From the NCBI GenBank assembly GCA_022478985.1, contig JAKSZP010017365.1, positions 48,911 to 112,910 on the forward strand: a DNA stretch of 64,000 nt, written 5' to 3'. This document shows, piece by piece, positions 12,199-24,070 of the stretch (its first letter is position 1; every line of letters starts with the position of its first letter). Under the pieces are notes generated by a model. That model worked only from the letters and a program-made list of their open reading frames with translations, was not told the DNA's origin and made no database searches. A program made the translations under genes and the position numbers. The DNA comes from Massospora cicadina (taxonomy: Eukaryota > Entomophthoromycota > Entomophthoromycetes > Entomophthorales > Entomophthoraceae).

Positions 12199-13250
12199 GA
12201 TAACAAAAAGCCCTTGGGTGTGCATTTGATAAACACCAACAGTTCTTCTTACTTGGAGCGTACATACTGTAATACTTTTGTAGAAAATACAAAGGTCTGA
12301 GCGATTATAGATACTGGCGTTCCAGCTAATATTTTTTACCAAAAAAGGTGGCTATGCTTCCACTGAAGCCTGATGTAGAGCATTGAGTAGTGTATGGGAC
12401 CACGGGGGCACAGAACACTGTGTCAGAGGGCACATAAATCGCATTGACTATGAGGTTTTGGTTCAAATGGTGCATGCGCCCCAGCGGTGGTTATGCCTAA
12501 TAATAGTTATGATTTGTTGTTTGGAGCCATGTTCATGTGGCAATTTGGGGTGGTGGTCAATATGGCAGATAAAACATTTACCATTCTGGGGCAATGGATA
12601 CACATATATTTCACCCCCAAAGGAGTCCCAAAGGACCCCATCCGCTCCAGTCACATTAAACTTATCTATAGCGATGGCGTGATTCCTGTTCAATATTGGC
12701 AGATGAAACAAAGGACCAGAGCTCTGCTAACCAGACTTATGAGTATGACGGAATTCCACTATGGGCTGTAAAAGTTAAAATCATACCTTCTGGGCATCAG
12801 GTCATAAAAAGGACAGAGCTCAAAATAGACATCCCTGAAGGGCTGTATGGTAAAATTATGGGACCCTACCAACAATATCGAGTTTGAACCCCATATGGCT
12901 CCTGGACTACTGCTACCAGGGCAGGGGGAAGTGAAGGTATTGATAGCAAACCTACAGAAAGAGTCGATAGTGGTTCAAAGGCACCAAGTGGTGGATTATC
13001 TGCACCTGACTTATATTAATGAGGTTCACCATATTCATTTTTTTAGTTCTTGGGAGGATCTCAGCCTCCTGGTAATAAGCTCATCTGGCGTATTAGCCAT
13101 AGTTCCGCGGGAGGCTCTAACCAGGCTGTCAAAGGAACAGAAAGATAGGGTGATGGCCCTGTTTGAAAAATACTGTGGCATTTTTGCTTCTGACAACCAC
13201 AATTTGAGATGCGCATGCAGAGTCATACATTGAAAGGATATGGAAGACAA
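12199..13250 (+). pseudogene. pol: GA1 protease and dUTPase-like domain
   Basis: Continuation of GA1 after LINE-alpha1. The retropepsin active site reads A-I-I-D-T-G with Asp at 12310-12312, so the catalytic DTG is preserved. NNSYDLLFGAMFMWQFGVVV (~12500) is the second half of the protease fold. From ~12766 to 13020 a further domain reads IPSGHQVI, IPEGLYGKIMGP, PGLLLPGQGEVKVLIAN and RHQVVDYLHL. Its order matches the trimeric dUTPase fold around motifs 2 to 4, but the catalytic residues are not recognisable. The pre-RT segment (AIVPREAL) follows. Several frameshifts are present. Confidence 0.65.
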
Positions 13251-13368
13251 ACTCCCATTTAGTCACAACCTATCCGTCACTCCATAGCTGCGGAAGAAAT
13301 GGTATCTGAGGAAGTAGATAAATTGAGTGAACATGGAATGTTAGAGCCATCAAAGAGTATGTCATGGC

Positions 13369-14252
13369 TTGATGATGACATAATTGTGGGAACAAACTGC
13401 AAGGACGAAGCTGAACGTCAGGAGGCCAAAAGGTGAAAATGGCAGGCCTCCCTGACCTTAAGCATATCCTGGACCAACGCTTAATACAGTCCAAATATGC
13501 TCAGGTTGGTCCTGGGAATGTGCATGATACTCATCCTGGCGCTACAGCCAGGGAGTTAAAACGCATCAGCTACCTTCTAATCATGATGATTCAATTTGGT
13601 TGCTTAGTGAATGGAGTTTTGAAACCTGTTAGATTTTTAAAATTTCTAACTCGGGTTGACCTTGCTTTCAATAGATAACTCAAGTTTAATTGATCTTGAG
13701 CTATAGTACCCTGGTGGATAGAAGCATACGCTTATTTGCGCCCTTGGGCTTAGCACCACTTACTCCAATCGATGATTTCCCCAATTATTTAAGTATGATT
13801 CCCCAAAACCAACCTTCCTTGTTGGTCAACTTCCTTTAATAAATTTTCTCCAGTTGCTTACATTTTTTTAAATTTATGGTTACTGGGGCGAACCTGTGCT
13901 TGGACCTCCTTGGGGAGGTCTTTAAAAACGTTGGCCATTCTATTTAAAAAAATTATCTACAAGATCAAGTGCACTGTTGGGCCCTCTTGGTCCCCTTCAG
14001 ACTAAGGCACCCAAACACCCCAGCACGGATCTTTGTTTGGTATAGGCTCCCTGTGGGGTCCGCCCAAGTGTTACTGCTTACTTATTATCAACTACTCTAT
14101 AACGCGGTATCCAAACTTGCACTAGTTTACTTTGGCTCTGGCATCCTTTGCGGTGCCCTGTTTACCATTTTCCTAACAACTGGTTCCCTGGCCGTGTGGC
14201 TGTACATCTCTTACCACCTTGCAGTGAATGGGTGAGTTAGACACTCTCCTTA
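13369..14252. other. Unclassified ~0.9 kb insertion in GA1 RT
   Basis: GA2 reads LKPSKSPWVSPVLIVKK without a break. GA1 reads EPSKSMSW at ~13345-13368, then ~0.9 kb of unrelated DNA, then SPWASLVLIAKK from ~14256. A diverged duplication of the target (AAGAGTATGTCATGGC at ~13353 and ACAGAGTCCCTGGGCG at ~14252) brackets it, so this is an insertion. Inside is an ORF at 13969-14235 (88 residues, strongly hydrophobic, two or three possible membrane spans) with no recognisable homology. I see no A-rich end or clear terminal repeats. Confidence 0.45.
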
Positions 14253-16620
14253 CAGAGTCCCTGGGCGTCACTGGTGCTAATTGCTAAGAAAAAAGATGGC
14301 ACCAACTGAGTAGTAATTAACTACTAGAAGCTTAACAACATCATGAAAAAAGATCTATATCTGCTTCAACAGTGTTAATGATTCCTTAGATCAGTTGGGA
14401 GGTGCTAAAAATTTTTCTACCATGAACTTAGCTTTGAAGTACTGGAAGATTGAGTTTCCAGAGGCAGAACTAGAGATGCGCCATAATCATCTCAAAGGGG
14501 TTGTTCCAGCCCACGCATATGCCTCAGGGGTTGTGCAACGCCCTGACTACGTTTTAGAGAAATAATGGACACCATCTTGAATGTCCTGAAGCTGTCCTGC
14601 ATTATAGTATACCTTGACAATATCAATGTATTCTCACAGAGATTCACAGAGCATCTCGACCACTTGGGACAAATGTTCCGCTGACTCACTGAAGCCAACA
14701 TAAAAATCAAACCTCAGAAGTGTTAATTTTAAGGAACAATTTGAATACCTCCGGTTAATGGTAGACTCCAAAGGGCAAAAACCTCATCCAAGGAGGTAGA
14801 AGCTAGATGTAAGATGACTTAACCAGGCAATAACAGGGATATTCAGGTGTTTTTGTGGATGTTCAAATTACAACCAGTGGATCATTCCTAACTTCAGCTG
14901 TAATGGGAGCCGCTCTTTGAGTTATTGAAGAAAAAAAACCACGTTTGACTAGACTAAACTTTGTCAAAGCGCTTTTGATGCCTTGCGGACCGTGTTGGCT
15001 AGGGGCCAGTTTTGCAATACCCCAAATATGAAAAAAGAGTTTATTGTGCAAACTAACGCTTCACTTTCCGCCATAGGGGCATCATTATCTCTGAATGACG
15101 ATGATGGCGTGGATCACACCATCACGTTTTGTAGCTGAAGCTTAATTACCAAGAGCAAAATTACACCGTGACCAAGTGGGAGTGCTTAGCAGTGATATAT
15201 TTATATAAACAGCTTCAGGTATACCTCCACGGAGTAAAATTAAAAGTGGTAACAGATCATGCATTCTTGCCTTGGTTACAGAATCTCTGAGAACCTGAAG
15301 GGCGGCTTGAGCGATGGTCACTGAAGCTTCAGGCATATGACTTCAAGATAGTTTACCAAACGGGGGCTTAGCACAAGAAAGCAGTTTGTCTATCCCAATT
15401 ATTTACACTTACTATTATGGCGGATTTGGCGGACATAATGTATGAGAAGATTGATGGCAAATACCATGGTGAGCTGCCACAGGTGATCAAAGTGCTGGAT
15501 GGGCTTAAACGGGACACCATCTTGCGGCATGAGGAACTTTAAAAAATTGGGGAATTGACACTGAGTTTTCAAAAACCTTCCGCCAGGCCAGCAATTATTT
15601 GGGATGCACAAAAGGCGGTAGGTCATGGAGGGTTAAAGAAAACATTGGTATTTTTGCAACTAAATCACTATTAATAGAACATGCACTACAACATTCTCGA
15701 GACAAATGCTTGTTGTCACCAGTGTCAAGTGGATAAATCATTCCACAAGAAATCTACCTACCAGCTGGTTAAGCCCCATTTCGCGTGGCACACTGTTTCC
15801 TGATGTGGTGGGGCCTCTGCCAACTGGGGTGAACTGCTCCTAGTATATACTAGTAGTGATGGATCACTTGAATAGGTGGGTGGAAGAAATAGCAATCAGC
15901 GATTTAGGGGAGGTTACTGTCACCAAGTATATCATAAAGTGTGTCATACAGCGCCATGGCTGTCCGCAGTTTATTTTCATGGACAACAGGACAAATTCAC
16001 ATCACATATCTTTCTCAAGTTGAACGAACTAATGGAAATCCACGGGGTCTTAACTACACTATACCACCTAGAATTTAATGAAATGGTTGAGCAGATTAAC
16101 GGAAATTTGGTGAATATTCTACACTAGCTTGTAAAGAATCACCCCTCAGGATGGAGTACCCTCTTATCCACGGCTTTCTCCGCTTATAATATTAGCTATC
16201 ATTTGGCAACCAATAAAAGTCCCTTCCAAACTTTTTATGGAAGACATCCGGATTTGACTGCACTACTTTATTCCTTTGTGGAAGACACTGGTGGAGTAGA
16301 GCCACAGCGTTACCTGACTAACCAAATGGACACGGTGATAAAACTTCAAACTGAAGCTTATTCTACTAGTTTATCTAAGAAGATTCGCAATCAGGTGGCT
16401 AACCAAAGTAGATGTAGCGTACTCCCACAGTTTGTTGTAGGATATTATGTCTTGTTCAACGACCAACGGGGATTGAAAGAAAGAACAAGCTTGCCAACAT
16501 ATCGGCTGGTCAATTTGAGATAATTGAGAAGACAGGCATTGATGTCTACACCATTTAGAAACCTGTGGGTGGTCAATTTAACTAAATACATGCTGAGTTC
16601 CTAAGGTTATATAAACAGTA
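14253..16620 (+). pseudogene. pol: GA1 RT, RNase H and integrase, broken
   Basis: RT: TMNLALKYWKIEFPEAEL (~14425) and the active-site region IVYLDNINVFS (YLDN at 14610-14621; YLDD expected). RNase H: VVTDHAFLPWLQNL (~15247-15285) and LKLQAYDFKIVY. Integrase: zinc-binding CCHQCQVDK (~15713-15745), MDHLNRWVEE (~15860), FIFMDNRTNFTS with the second catalytic Asp (~15975-16010), and NEMVEQINGNLVN with the Glu (~16080-16120), consistent with a DD35E core. Then the C-terminal domain (~16380-16560). Many stops; inactive. Confidence 0.75.
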
Positions 16621-16650
16621 AAGGGTCTTATCTTCCAGTCAAGGGGGCAA

Positions 16651-17172
16651 TGTTGACAATTTGGTATTACTGGACAATAAGTACTATTTAGTTTGGTGGA
16701 TTGTATTTTTAATTTCCAAAAAAGGGCTTTGAATCTGGATAGTCAATTATGTCAACTTGAAGCAAGTCAATAGTGATTATAGTAGTTTGGTAAAGGGAGT
16801 GAATTCAGCTGGAGCCTAAATGAAGAGGCGGATTCAGACAAGTTCCGGCGTTTATTTTGATAGCTAAGCCAAAGGGTTGGAATTGATCAAAGCAACAAAG
16901 ATATGAGTGGGGTGGGAAGACAAAGTGAGGAGTTTGTTTTGAAAGAGAAGAAAAGAAAGTGAATAGTAGGAAGAGGAAAGCGCTAGCAGAAAGAGTCTGC
17001 TAGTTATATTAACTTAAATAAAATTAATGTGATTGAGGCGATTGCCTCATATTTTAAAAGTTTATTAAGTTCAACTTGTGGACCAATGATATATCAATCG
17101 TCCGTTGCTCAGTGGGCTCAACCCTGTGCAACCCTTCTGGCGAATATAAACCATATTGCCAATTTTATAACA
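16651..17172 (+). repeat. 3' LTR of GA1
   Basis: Begins TGTTGACAATTTGG directly after the purine tract AAGGGGGCAA and ends TTTTATAACA. It carries an inverted repeat GAGGCGATTGCCTC at ~17034-17047; the 5' LTR has GAGGTGATTGCCTC, a CG-to-TG change. The target duplication CCACC follows at 17173-17177. Confidence 0.87.
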
Positions 17173-17177
17173 CCACC

Positions 17178-18178
17178 TCATTTATCTGAAGCATCTTCGC
17201 TAGTTGTATTCTGGGATGCGATTTCCATGCTCAATGGGCTCCTGCCTCCGTTAATTTGCGTCAGCATCTCTTGTCTTTCCTAGAGCATTGTTGGAATCTT
17301 TGGGGGAGTGGCTCACTAACCACTCAGGCCATCACCTGAAACCTCCTCTTCCAAGTATTGGAAACAAGCTTTCCTTGCTCTAAGATGAGTGAGCGCATGG
17401 GTATAACATGAATTCCCATACAGAAGAGATGGCTCAGGCCTCAGCCCCTGTCATAATATGATAGTACACAATGAAAAATTAGTCATATATCGCCCCAACC
17501 CCATACTAGACTATAATCACCACCTCCTTGAACTCCTCCCACCCTCATCGAGCATAAACTTCCAAAGGCTTTGGAGGGGTGTTTGCCACTAATACTTTCA
17601 TATAAAGTATCTAACACCAAATGGAGGACATCTCCATTGTTTATACAGGACAGGAATCAAACCGACCCTACCTCTCAACATTGCAGATGTCCTCATTGTT
17701 TGGAGCCTATTGACTCCCATCACCACCGCTCTTTCACGTGATTAAGGGTCCCGCGTTATGGCCCACGTCTGCGCGCTCCTCCATTCCCTTCCATGGCCTG
17801 GCAACCCTGTTCAATGTCTAAGCTTTAAGCAGACCCTACCTAGATGCCACCAGCCACTCTGAGTCCTTGCCTATGCAATAGCCTTATTTACATCCACAAT
17901 TGCTCTCTTCAGACAGCTTTTGTCTCACAAGTATGGACCCTAGAACACATGACTGCCCACTTCCAGGTGCACTTTAAGATGGGCCTGAAAGTCTCACTTT
18001 GATGCCAACCCTCCCCTCTCAGTCTCGGCTGCAGAAAGGCTCAGGCGCAACAGCCCCACTCCCTTTCTTGACATATCCTCACTACCTTTCACTCGCCTCT
18101 GGCTCTCATGAGCCCAGCTGTAATAAAATAAAATCAATGAATCCTCTCATCAGGTTTAGACCATCTAGCACTAAAAAA
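17178..18178 (+). pseudogene. LINE-beta ORF2 C-terminus and 3' tail (3' half of split element)
   Basis: Continues the frame broken at 2952. Text such as FASCILG and CWNLWGSGSLTTQ aligns in position with the LINE-alpha region between the RT and the zinc finger. A zf-RVT-like finger follows: C-P-H-C at 17688-17699, then a His triplet (17718-17726), with the last Cys replaced by a TGA at 17739-17741. The element ends ACCATCTAGCACTAAAAAA (A run 18173-18178). This end closely matches the 48-nt insertion at 31252 and resembles the tails of HAL-beta elements, making LINE-beta their candidate autonomous partner. Confidence 0.7.
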
Positions 18179-18436
18179 CCCAGCCTTTACTAACATATGA
18201 CCTCCTGAGTGAGGTATTATCAAATTTTTTAGGGTCTCACTGCAATAAAGAAGATGGGTGATGAAGTCAGCCTGGCGTTGGGCCATCTTCTCAGTTAACC
18301 CAAAAAATTTAATATAGTCTGCTTAGCTTCATAGTAAGATATGAAGCTAACCTTCAAGTAAAAATAAATTTGTTAGCGCTGCCAATGTCAAGGGTGCATA
18401 TAAGTAGCCTGGCTTTGTGCTGGTCTGACAGTTCTT
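18179..18436. other. Host flank of LINE-alpha2 with a perfect hairpin
   Basis: No convincing coding sequence. It holds an 11-bp perfect inverted repeat, TTAGCTTCATA at 18323-18333 and TATGAAGCTAA at 18340-18350, with a 6-nt loop. The last 16 bases (18421-18436) are the left copy of the LINE-alpha2 target duplication. Confidence 0.6.
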
Positions 18437-18523
18437 TAAACTAAAATGTAAATTTATATTTATTGTGAGGAAGGCCGACCAGGGGATGGACACTTCCAAA
18501 TGTCGACCTGAAAGAAATGAAAC

Positions 18524-21500
18524 TTAGTAACAGGGAAGGCACCCCAGAGAAGCAATGCTATTTCTAGTTGCCAGCGGGAACGACACTATGGGGAGGGGAG
18601 GGAAAGTGTAAAGGGGCCGTAACCAGAATTGAACATTTGTGGAGGAAAGGGTCCGATTTGATGAACCAAACTGGGAACCAGGAGGAGACCAGCTGATGTC
18701 GAAGTGGTGGGAGGTACCCAAACATCCACGCCTTAAAGTGGTCCACCAAATGGGACTGGAATTTGTGGACAGCTTCTGGGAGGGTGGGGGGAGCCTGCAA
18801 TGGCATCCAAGACAATCGTGTGGATAGTCCACATGGCAATTGTGACCACCAGAGCATGGAGGGAGGGTGGAAGGGGGGATACCATGGATATAGCAAACAT
18901 ATCTCTTGACAGACTGAAGGGATGTGTTTGATCCTGGCCAAGCAGACGTTGACTTCGCGCCATATCACTTTAGAGGTAGGACACTTCTCCAGGCGGTGGA
19001 ACAGCGTTCCATACTGGCCACACACGATGCAGGATGAGTTAAAGCGTTAGAGCGCTCAGCCATACGGTACACCCACCTCAGGCAGCGCCACACATGTGAA
19101 CGGATTTGAGGCTGCAACAGAGGGTGGTGTGCGTATTTCCAAATAGTCTTCTGGGTCTCAATGGAATAGGGGATGTCCATCATGTCCAGGTAGTCCACCT
19201 TGGATAGGACATGGGGCCGTGTGGGGATCAAGCCATCTTGAATGGGTAACCCCTGTACCTCCTGTGTGAACTGAGGAGAGGTGTGCCTCTCTGGGATGTG
19301 TGTCCACTAATATGAATTCTCCACTCAGCGCTCCGCATGGAGAGGAGGATTCGTTTGTAGTGTGTTTTAGTACCGTGGGGACCTGTGGCCAATGGGTGGG
19401 AAGCCAGATATTTCATCAAAGAGTGAGGGTTCAATAGATTGTTAAGGCCCATGGCGTGGGAGAAGTTGGAGCGGGCTGCGTGGGACCAGTTTTGGGAGGG
19501 GAGTGTAGGGGCGGTGATGGCCGCAATCCAGGTGCCCAGGATCTTGGCAGCATGGTCTTTAAAGTCGAGCAGGCTCATGCCACCATGACGACGAGGGCCA
19601 AACATGACCTTAAACCGCACTGGCGGTGGGTGGCCTGACCATAGCCACCCTTGTAGGAGGGCATACATAGATTTGAAAGAACCTGGGGGAAGGCGATTGT
19701 GTGGGCTCCAAACCAGACTTTGGAGAGGAGCATAGAGTTGGCTAAAACAACCCTTCCAGTAAGGGAAGTAGGGTGGGCTCTGAGGGAGGCGATACGCTTT
19801 GTCACATTGTCTAGAATATGACTTTCCATTACTGCTGAGGCATACCCGCCTGCCTCTACCCACATGCCCAGATGGCGGACAGGCCCTATGGTAGGGCGTG
19901 GCACGAAGGGGAGCACTAGTGGGGCGGTGTGGGGTGAGCAGGGAGGGCGAGCACGTGTGCGAGTAGATGGGCTGGGTTGGGCATTGGTCGCTGGGGCCCA
20001 GCAGGTTTGATACTGACCAAGGAGGATGTTTTTGGTTTAGGAAGCGTTCAGTGCAGCATTACTTACCCGGGAGTACTCCTGTATGAGAACTTCAAGCGCG
20101 CGTGCAACTTGATTATTAGCACACCCTGACCACACAGTCATCTGCAAACGCCATCATCTATACTGGGGCTTGGTCTGGTACATGGACCCCAGTGAGGTGG
20201 GCATTCACGTTTCGAATAAGTGGGACAAGGCTGAAGTTGTATAAGAGTGGGCTAAGGGGGTCCCCTTGGCGTAGGCCCCTTTGAGGGCAGACTACTTCCA
20301 TTAGGAAGCCAGGGCCACGCACTGCCATTATTGCAGATTCTGTGAGCAGTATTACCCAGTTGATGAAGCGAGGTGGCAAGCTTAATTGATGGAGGCAGGC
20401 CCTGAGGTATTCCCAGTTTACTCTATCATAGGCCTTATGTTGGTCCAAAAATACAAGTGCCCTAGAGGATGTGGACTGGCATGCGTTAGCCACAGAGTGC
20501 ACGTTGTCCCAAATCGACCTTCTTTGTATGAAACTGAATTGTTTTGGGAGATGGTGGTAGATGCTACAATTCCTAAACGGTTAGCCATGATTTTAGTTAA
20601 AAATTTTGTATCCGTATTAGTTAAAGAAATGGGGTGCCAGTTGGCTAGGTCTAGCTTATCCCCTTTCTTGAAGAGTGTGACGGTGAAGGCCTCTTGCCCT
20701 CCTGGTAGAAGTCGCGTATCCAGAAGGCTCTGGTTAATGGAGGCAAGCAGAGGGGTTATATACCTGAAGTACTTTTTATAGAACTCATATGGAATGCCAT
20801 CAGGGCCAGGGCATTTCCGATTTGGTGCACCGCAGATGGCTGACCAGAGTTCATTTGGAGTAATCAAATTCATTAATTCCGGGTACTGGGAAACAGTGCA
20901 GATGTGAGTGCTGTCAAGAAATTTTGCCACTTTAGCCGGCTGAATTGGATCAGATTGGTACAACTCAGAATAATACTTTTGTATTTTGATTACCACTTTG
21001 GCTGGCATATCCATGATGAAATCATCCGATCTCTGCACCTGTGTGCAGGCTACGCTCTGGCGCAGTGCAAAGAATTTTTTAAAAAATATGCAGTGCACGT
21101 GTCAACCTCTGTAATGTGTTTGGCCCTGTACTGAACACAAACCCAATGTTTGTGTTGCCTTTCAAGCATGTTGAGGTGGGCGGCTGCTTCTGCCCACTTC
21201 CAGCCCCAAGCAGGGCTGTAGCCTGTGGCTGGGATGTTGGATTCCAGGTTTGCCAACTCTGTGAGAGCGCGCGAGATGATGACTGATGTAGCTCGTGAGT
21301 GTCAGGAGGAGAGGTGGCGAGTGTGGTGGATGGTATCCTCTTTAGAGGCTGACCATGTGGAAATTGGGTCCATGCAAAATGGTGTAATAAACTCTTTTGC
21401 CAAAGTTGTTGATTCCACCCAAATGGAAAATCCTGGCGATGCAAGTTTGGGTGGGTGGAGTTTTCACCAATTTGGGGCTTTAGCCACTGTGACAGGTAAG

Positions 21501-22203
21501 TGGTAGGTTATTGAGACCAGCCGGTGGTTGGAGAATTCAATTTTTGTTGTTTGGAAGTGGGAAATGTGAAATCAAAATTTTGCCAGCGTGAGGATAAGGT
21601 CAATGCGGGTCATGGACCTTAATTGGCCGTTGTGGCTGTGGGGGCGCATCATGTTTTCAAGCAGTGGGGCTTGCCGCAGCAGCGCGTCTAATAACCCAAG
21701 GGTGGCCTTTAGAACGCGAAGTTCTACGTGACCCTGGGGGCGTGGGATGAGGAAGGTCAACGGTCCATGGGTGAGTTTAGCCAACAGTTCATGTCGCTAA
21801 CTATGAAAGGGTCAGGGGGTAACAGAAGGGACTTGACCAAAAAGAAAAATTTCTGACGTTCTCATGCACAGGTTGGGGGGCATAATTGTTGATGATAGTG
21901 TGCACCACGTCAGCCCACAAGAATGTAACAACAAGGAATCAGCCATTGATGAAGGATTCTGATGATAAAAATTTAAAAAATCGTTTTTCCAAACTAGCAC
22001 CCCACAGTGCTCCAACCAGAAGGAAAGGGAAGGGAGGAGCAGGGTTTTCCAAGCATCCTTGGAACCTCATGGACAGTGGACTCCTGGATGGCCAGGATGT
22101 CCACGGGAAAATTTTTTTTGTAAAAACTCAGTTTCTTAGCCCAGGATGGTGAGTCCTTGAGTCTGGCAATATTCAACGTCCCTAAAGTGAAAGCTTCCCC
22201 CAT
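18524..22203 (-). pseudogene. LINE-alpha2 ORF2: endonuclease, reverse transcriptase, zinc finger
   Basis: Has a clear ATG at 22203 (MGEAFTLGTLNIARLK), 14 codons into the equivalent of the ORF1 tail. Endonuclease: PVDILAIQES (~22100), then broken. RT region 20158-21098 holds long open stretches: CPGPDGIPYEFYKKYF, ANWHPISLTNTDTKFL, FLDQHKAYDRVNWEYL, QRGLRQGDPLSPLLYNF, and catalytic FADD at 20137-20148. The QGDPLSP block is preserved here, whereas LINE-alpha1 is frameshifted there. The zinc finger near 18985-19040 (CGQYGTLFHRLEKC) is shifted relative to its upstream half. About 1220 codons if whole; several frameshifts. Confidence 0.85.
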
Positions 22204-23614
22204 TGCACCTTAGGTGTGAGGGGGTGGGCACCCAGGCTCACCAGCCTCCTCTGGATCCCCATGGGCCTTCACGGCAGCACAGTTATTTGTGGCAACGCTA
22301 TTGGTAGTTTTTGTTGATTTTAGCAGACAAGTTCGCATTGGCTTTTGCCTTCACTTTTTGTTTACCCAACGGTAAACAAATTTTTTGCGGTGCAGATGAG
22401 TTTGGTGAACCATTAGCAGGCCAAAAAAATCTCAGGTAGGTTGGAGACCAAGTCAGTTTCAATTGGGGCTTGGTTGCAAAGGTTGGGTGAGATCGAGTCG
22501 CCCATTGGATCCTCAGATTGGGTGGCCCAATCAGCATGGGCTTCAGAAACTGATTGGTTGAGGGATTCCCAAGTTGCTTCTGCTGCGAAGGTTTCGATTC
22601 CTCCTGGCATTGGGAGTGTGGGATAGTGGAGGCGACTTTGGCCGCTTCCTTAGCCACGGCCTTGCAGGCCTGTTTGGCCTTCTTTTTCTCTTAAGGGAGA
22701 TAGGCTTTACTAGTAAGTAGCAGCCTTGTGCTCCCCGCGGGAAAGCCTCTTTGGTGCTGGTGGTTGGTTCATAGTGCGCCTCTCCGCTGGCCATGGCTGC
22801 CAAGGGGTGCTCTTGGAATGTGATGCCCTCCTTGGTGGGGCATGCATGTGCCTTATGGCAGAACGCATCACAGTGGGTGAAAATGGGGGGTGCGCTGTCT
22901 ACGGTTACCCAGAAAGGGTGGGTGGTATGCCCTTCAATATTAATATAAGTGGAGTGCGGGATCTGGGTTAGATCCTTCGCGATCTCCTCAGTTGGAGTCA
23001 GAACTGCAATGGCTTTGCCAGTGCACATGTGTGGCATCAGCATAAAGCGTTGCATCTTGAAGGGTTGTTTTTACCATATATGGTGAGACCAGCTTTCAGG
23101 TGCTGCTCCAGTATGGCACGCTTGACTGTAGTGGGAAAAAAGTTGAACGTGAGGAAAATTTGGTTGGATTTTGTCCATCTGGTGCGTTGTTTTTGATGAC
23201 CCATTGCCCTTTGAGGAGGTTGATCACTATGCACACCACAGCAGCTTCGTCTGCTGCCTCCTTGTTTTCAAAACCGAGGTCCAGCCAACCACATGACATG
23301 GAGTGAGGTGCGACATACACCACGGTCAGGAAAAAAGTGTGCACATCCCCACAAAAATTTTCCCATAAAGCTGTTTGTTGGATATCCAGAAACACCCAGA
23401 CTCCATATTCCACCAATGAGAGTAGTTGAGAGTGCGGCGTGTTGATGTACTGGTTACATCACGCCTGCCAAGTGAGGTTTTTTGGGGAAATAATTACCGC
23501 CAGTTTTTTATTTTTTTTCTATTCCACTAGTTTCTCTGGGGCGTTTTCAAACTTAGAGGTCGAGGGCCTACCACCTGTGCCTCTTACCTTACTTACCCAA
23601 CTGCTCCCTGACAT
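22160..23614 (-). pseudogene. LINE-alpha2 ORF1, broken
   Basis: ATG at 23612-23614 (MSGSSWVSKVRG). Colinear with LINE-alpha1 ORF1: GVWVFLDIQQTALWENF, GWLDLGFENK, MQRFMLMPHMCTGKAIAV, then HTTHPFWVTVD, where the Trp is a stop in LINE-alpha1. The zinc knuckle is damaged: first Cys is Phe and the Gly before the His is Cys (F-T-H-C-D-A-F-C-H). Frameshifts near 23040 and in the last third. Confidence 0.8.
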
Positions 23615-23725
23615 GGGCGCAGACTAATCTCCTTTTTGAGAATATCAAACTAGATTCATACTTGAATTGAATATGTTTCAAAAGTGATTGCAACAAGAGA
23701 GAAAAGTTTTGGTCTGACACTTCTT

Positions 23726-24070
23726 CAATCGCAAAATAAGATTTTTCTTGAAGACCCCATGTATGTTCTTATTTATATCCTAAAATTTTTATTTGAATTT
23801 ATTCATCCTTCTTGGAACTACAAATTATTTATGCAAAATGTGGATATCTCTAGTTTTAGAAAGTCAAGTTTGAGGAGAAGTGATGGTAATTCACAAAGGG
23901 GCGATATTGTCATTAGGAGGCTTGTGTGGGTGGAGCTAAATGCGCAGGCATTATGGTAAGTATGGGAGTAATTCCACTAGTAGTGACCTCAGCAGGAGTG
24001 AGAAATTTTCAATTTCATAGTTGCCCCTGATTGCGACTCCACTGCTGAAAATAATCATTTAATGTTATTG
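23726..24070. other. AT-rich flank right of LINE-alpha2
   Basis: Resumption of the DNA interrupted by LINE-alpha2. Short ORFs only, none recognisable. It may be the beginning of gypsy GC1 or unrelated sequence; I see no terminal repeat that would fix a boundary. Confidence 0.3.

Larger units (their letters stand above)
2953..17172 (+). mobile_element. Ty3/gypsy LTR retrotransposon GA1, with nested insertions
   Basis: LTRs lie at 2953-3467 and 16651-17172. The 5-bp direct repeat CCACC sits immediately outside both ends (2948-2952 and 17173-17177), and the element interrupts LINE-beta in mid-frame. Order inside: LTR, PBS, gag, protease, dUTPase-like domain, RT, RNase H, integrase, purine-rich tract (AAGGGGGCAA just before 16651), LTR. 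It is broken by HAL-alpha-1, LINE-alpha1 and an ~0.9 kb unclassified insert. Subtracting these leaves roughly 6.2 kb, close to the 5.9 kb of GA2. The first LTR begins TTTTGAGA against TGTTGACA in the second, so the canonical TG has mutated. Confidence 0.85.
18437..23709 (-). mobile_element. LINE-alpha2, full-length non-LTR retrotransposon
   Basis: 5273 bp flanked by a 16-bp target duplication with one mismatch (TGGTCTGACAGTTCTT at 18421-18436 and TGGTCTGACACTTCTT at 23710-23725). Colinear with LINE-alpha1 over its whole length, including the 5' leader and the 3' tail (18461-18493). Many differences between the copies are CG against TG or CA. Not nested in GA1; it sits ~1.3 kb beyond it. Confidence 0.92.

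Noticed and set aside
18112..18190. Short CCCAGC repeat around the LINE-beta end as a target duplication
   Set aside because: Only six bases match, and the left copy lies inside the tail; the true 5' end of LINE-beta lies outside the window.
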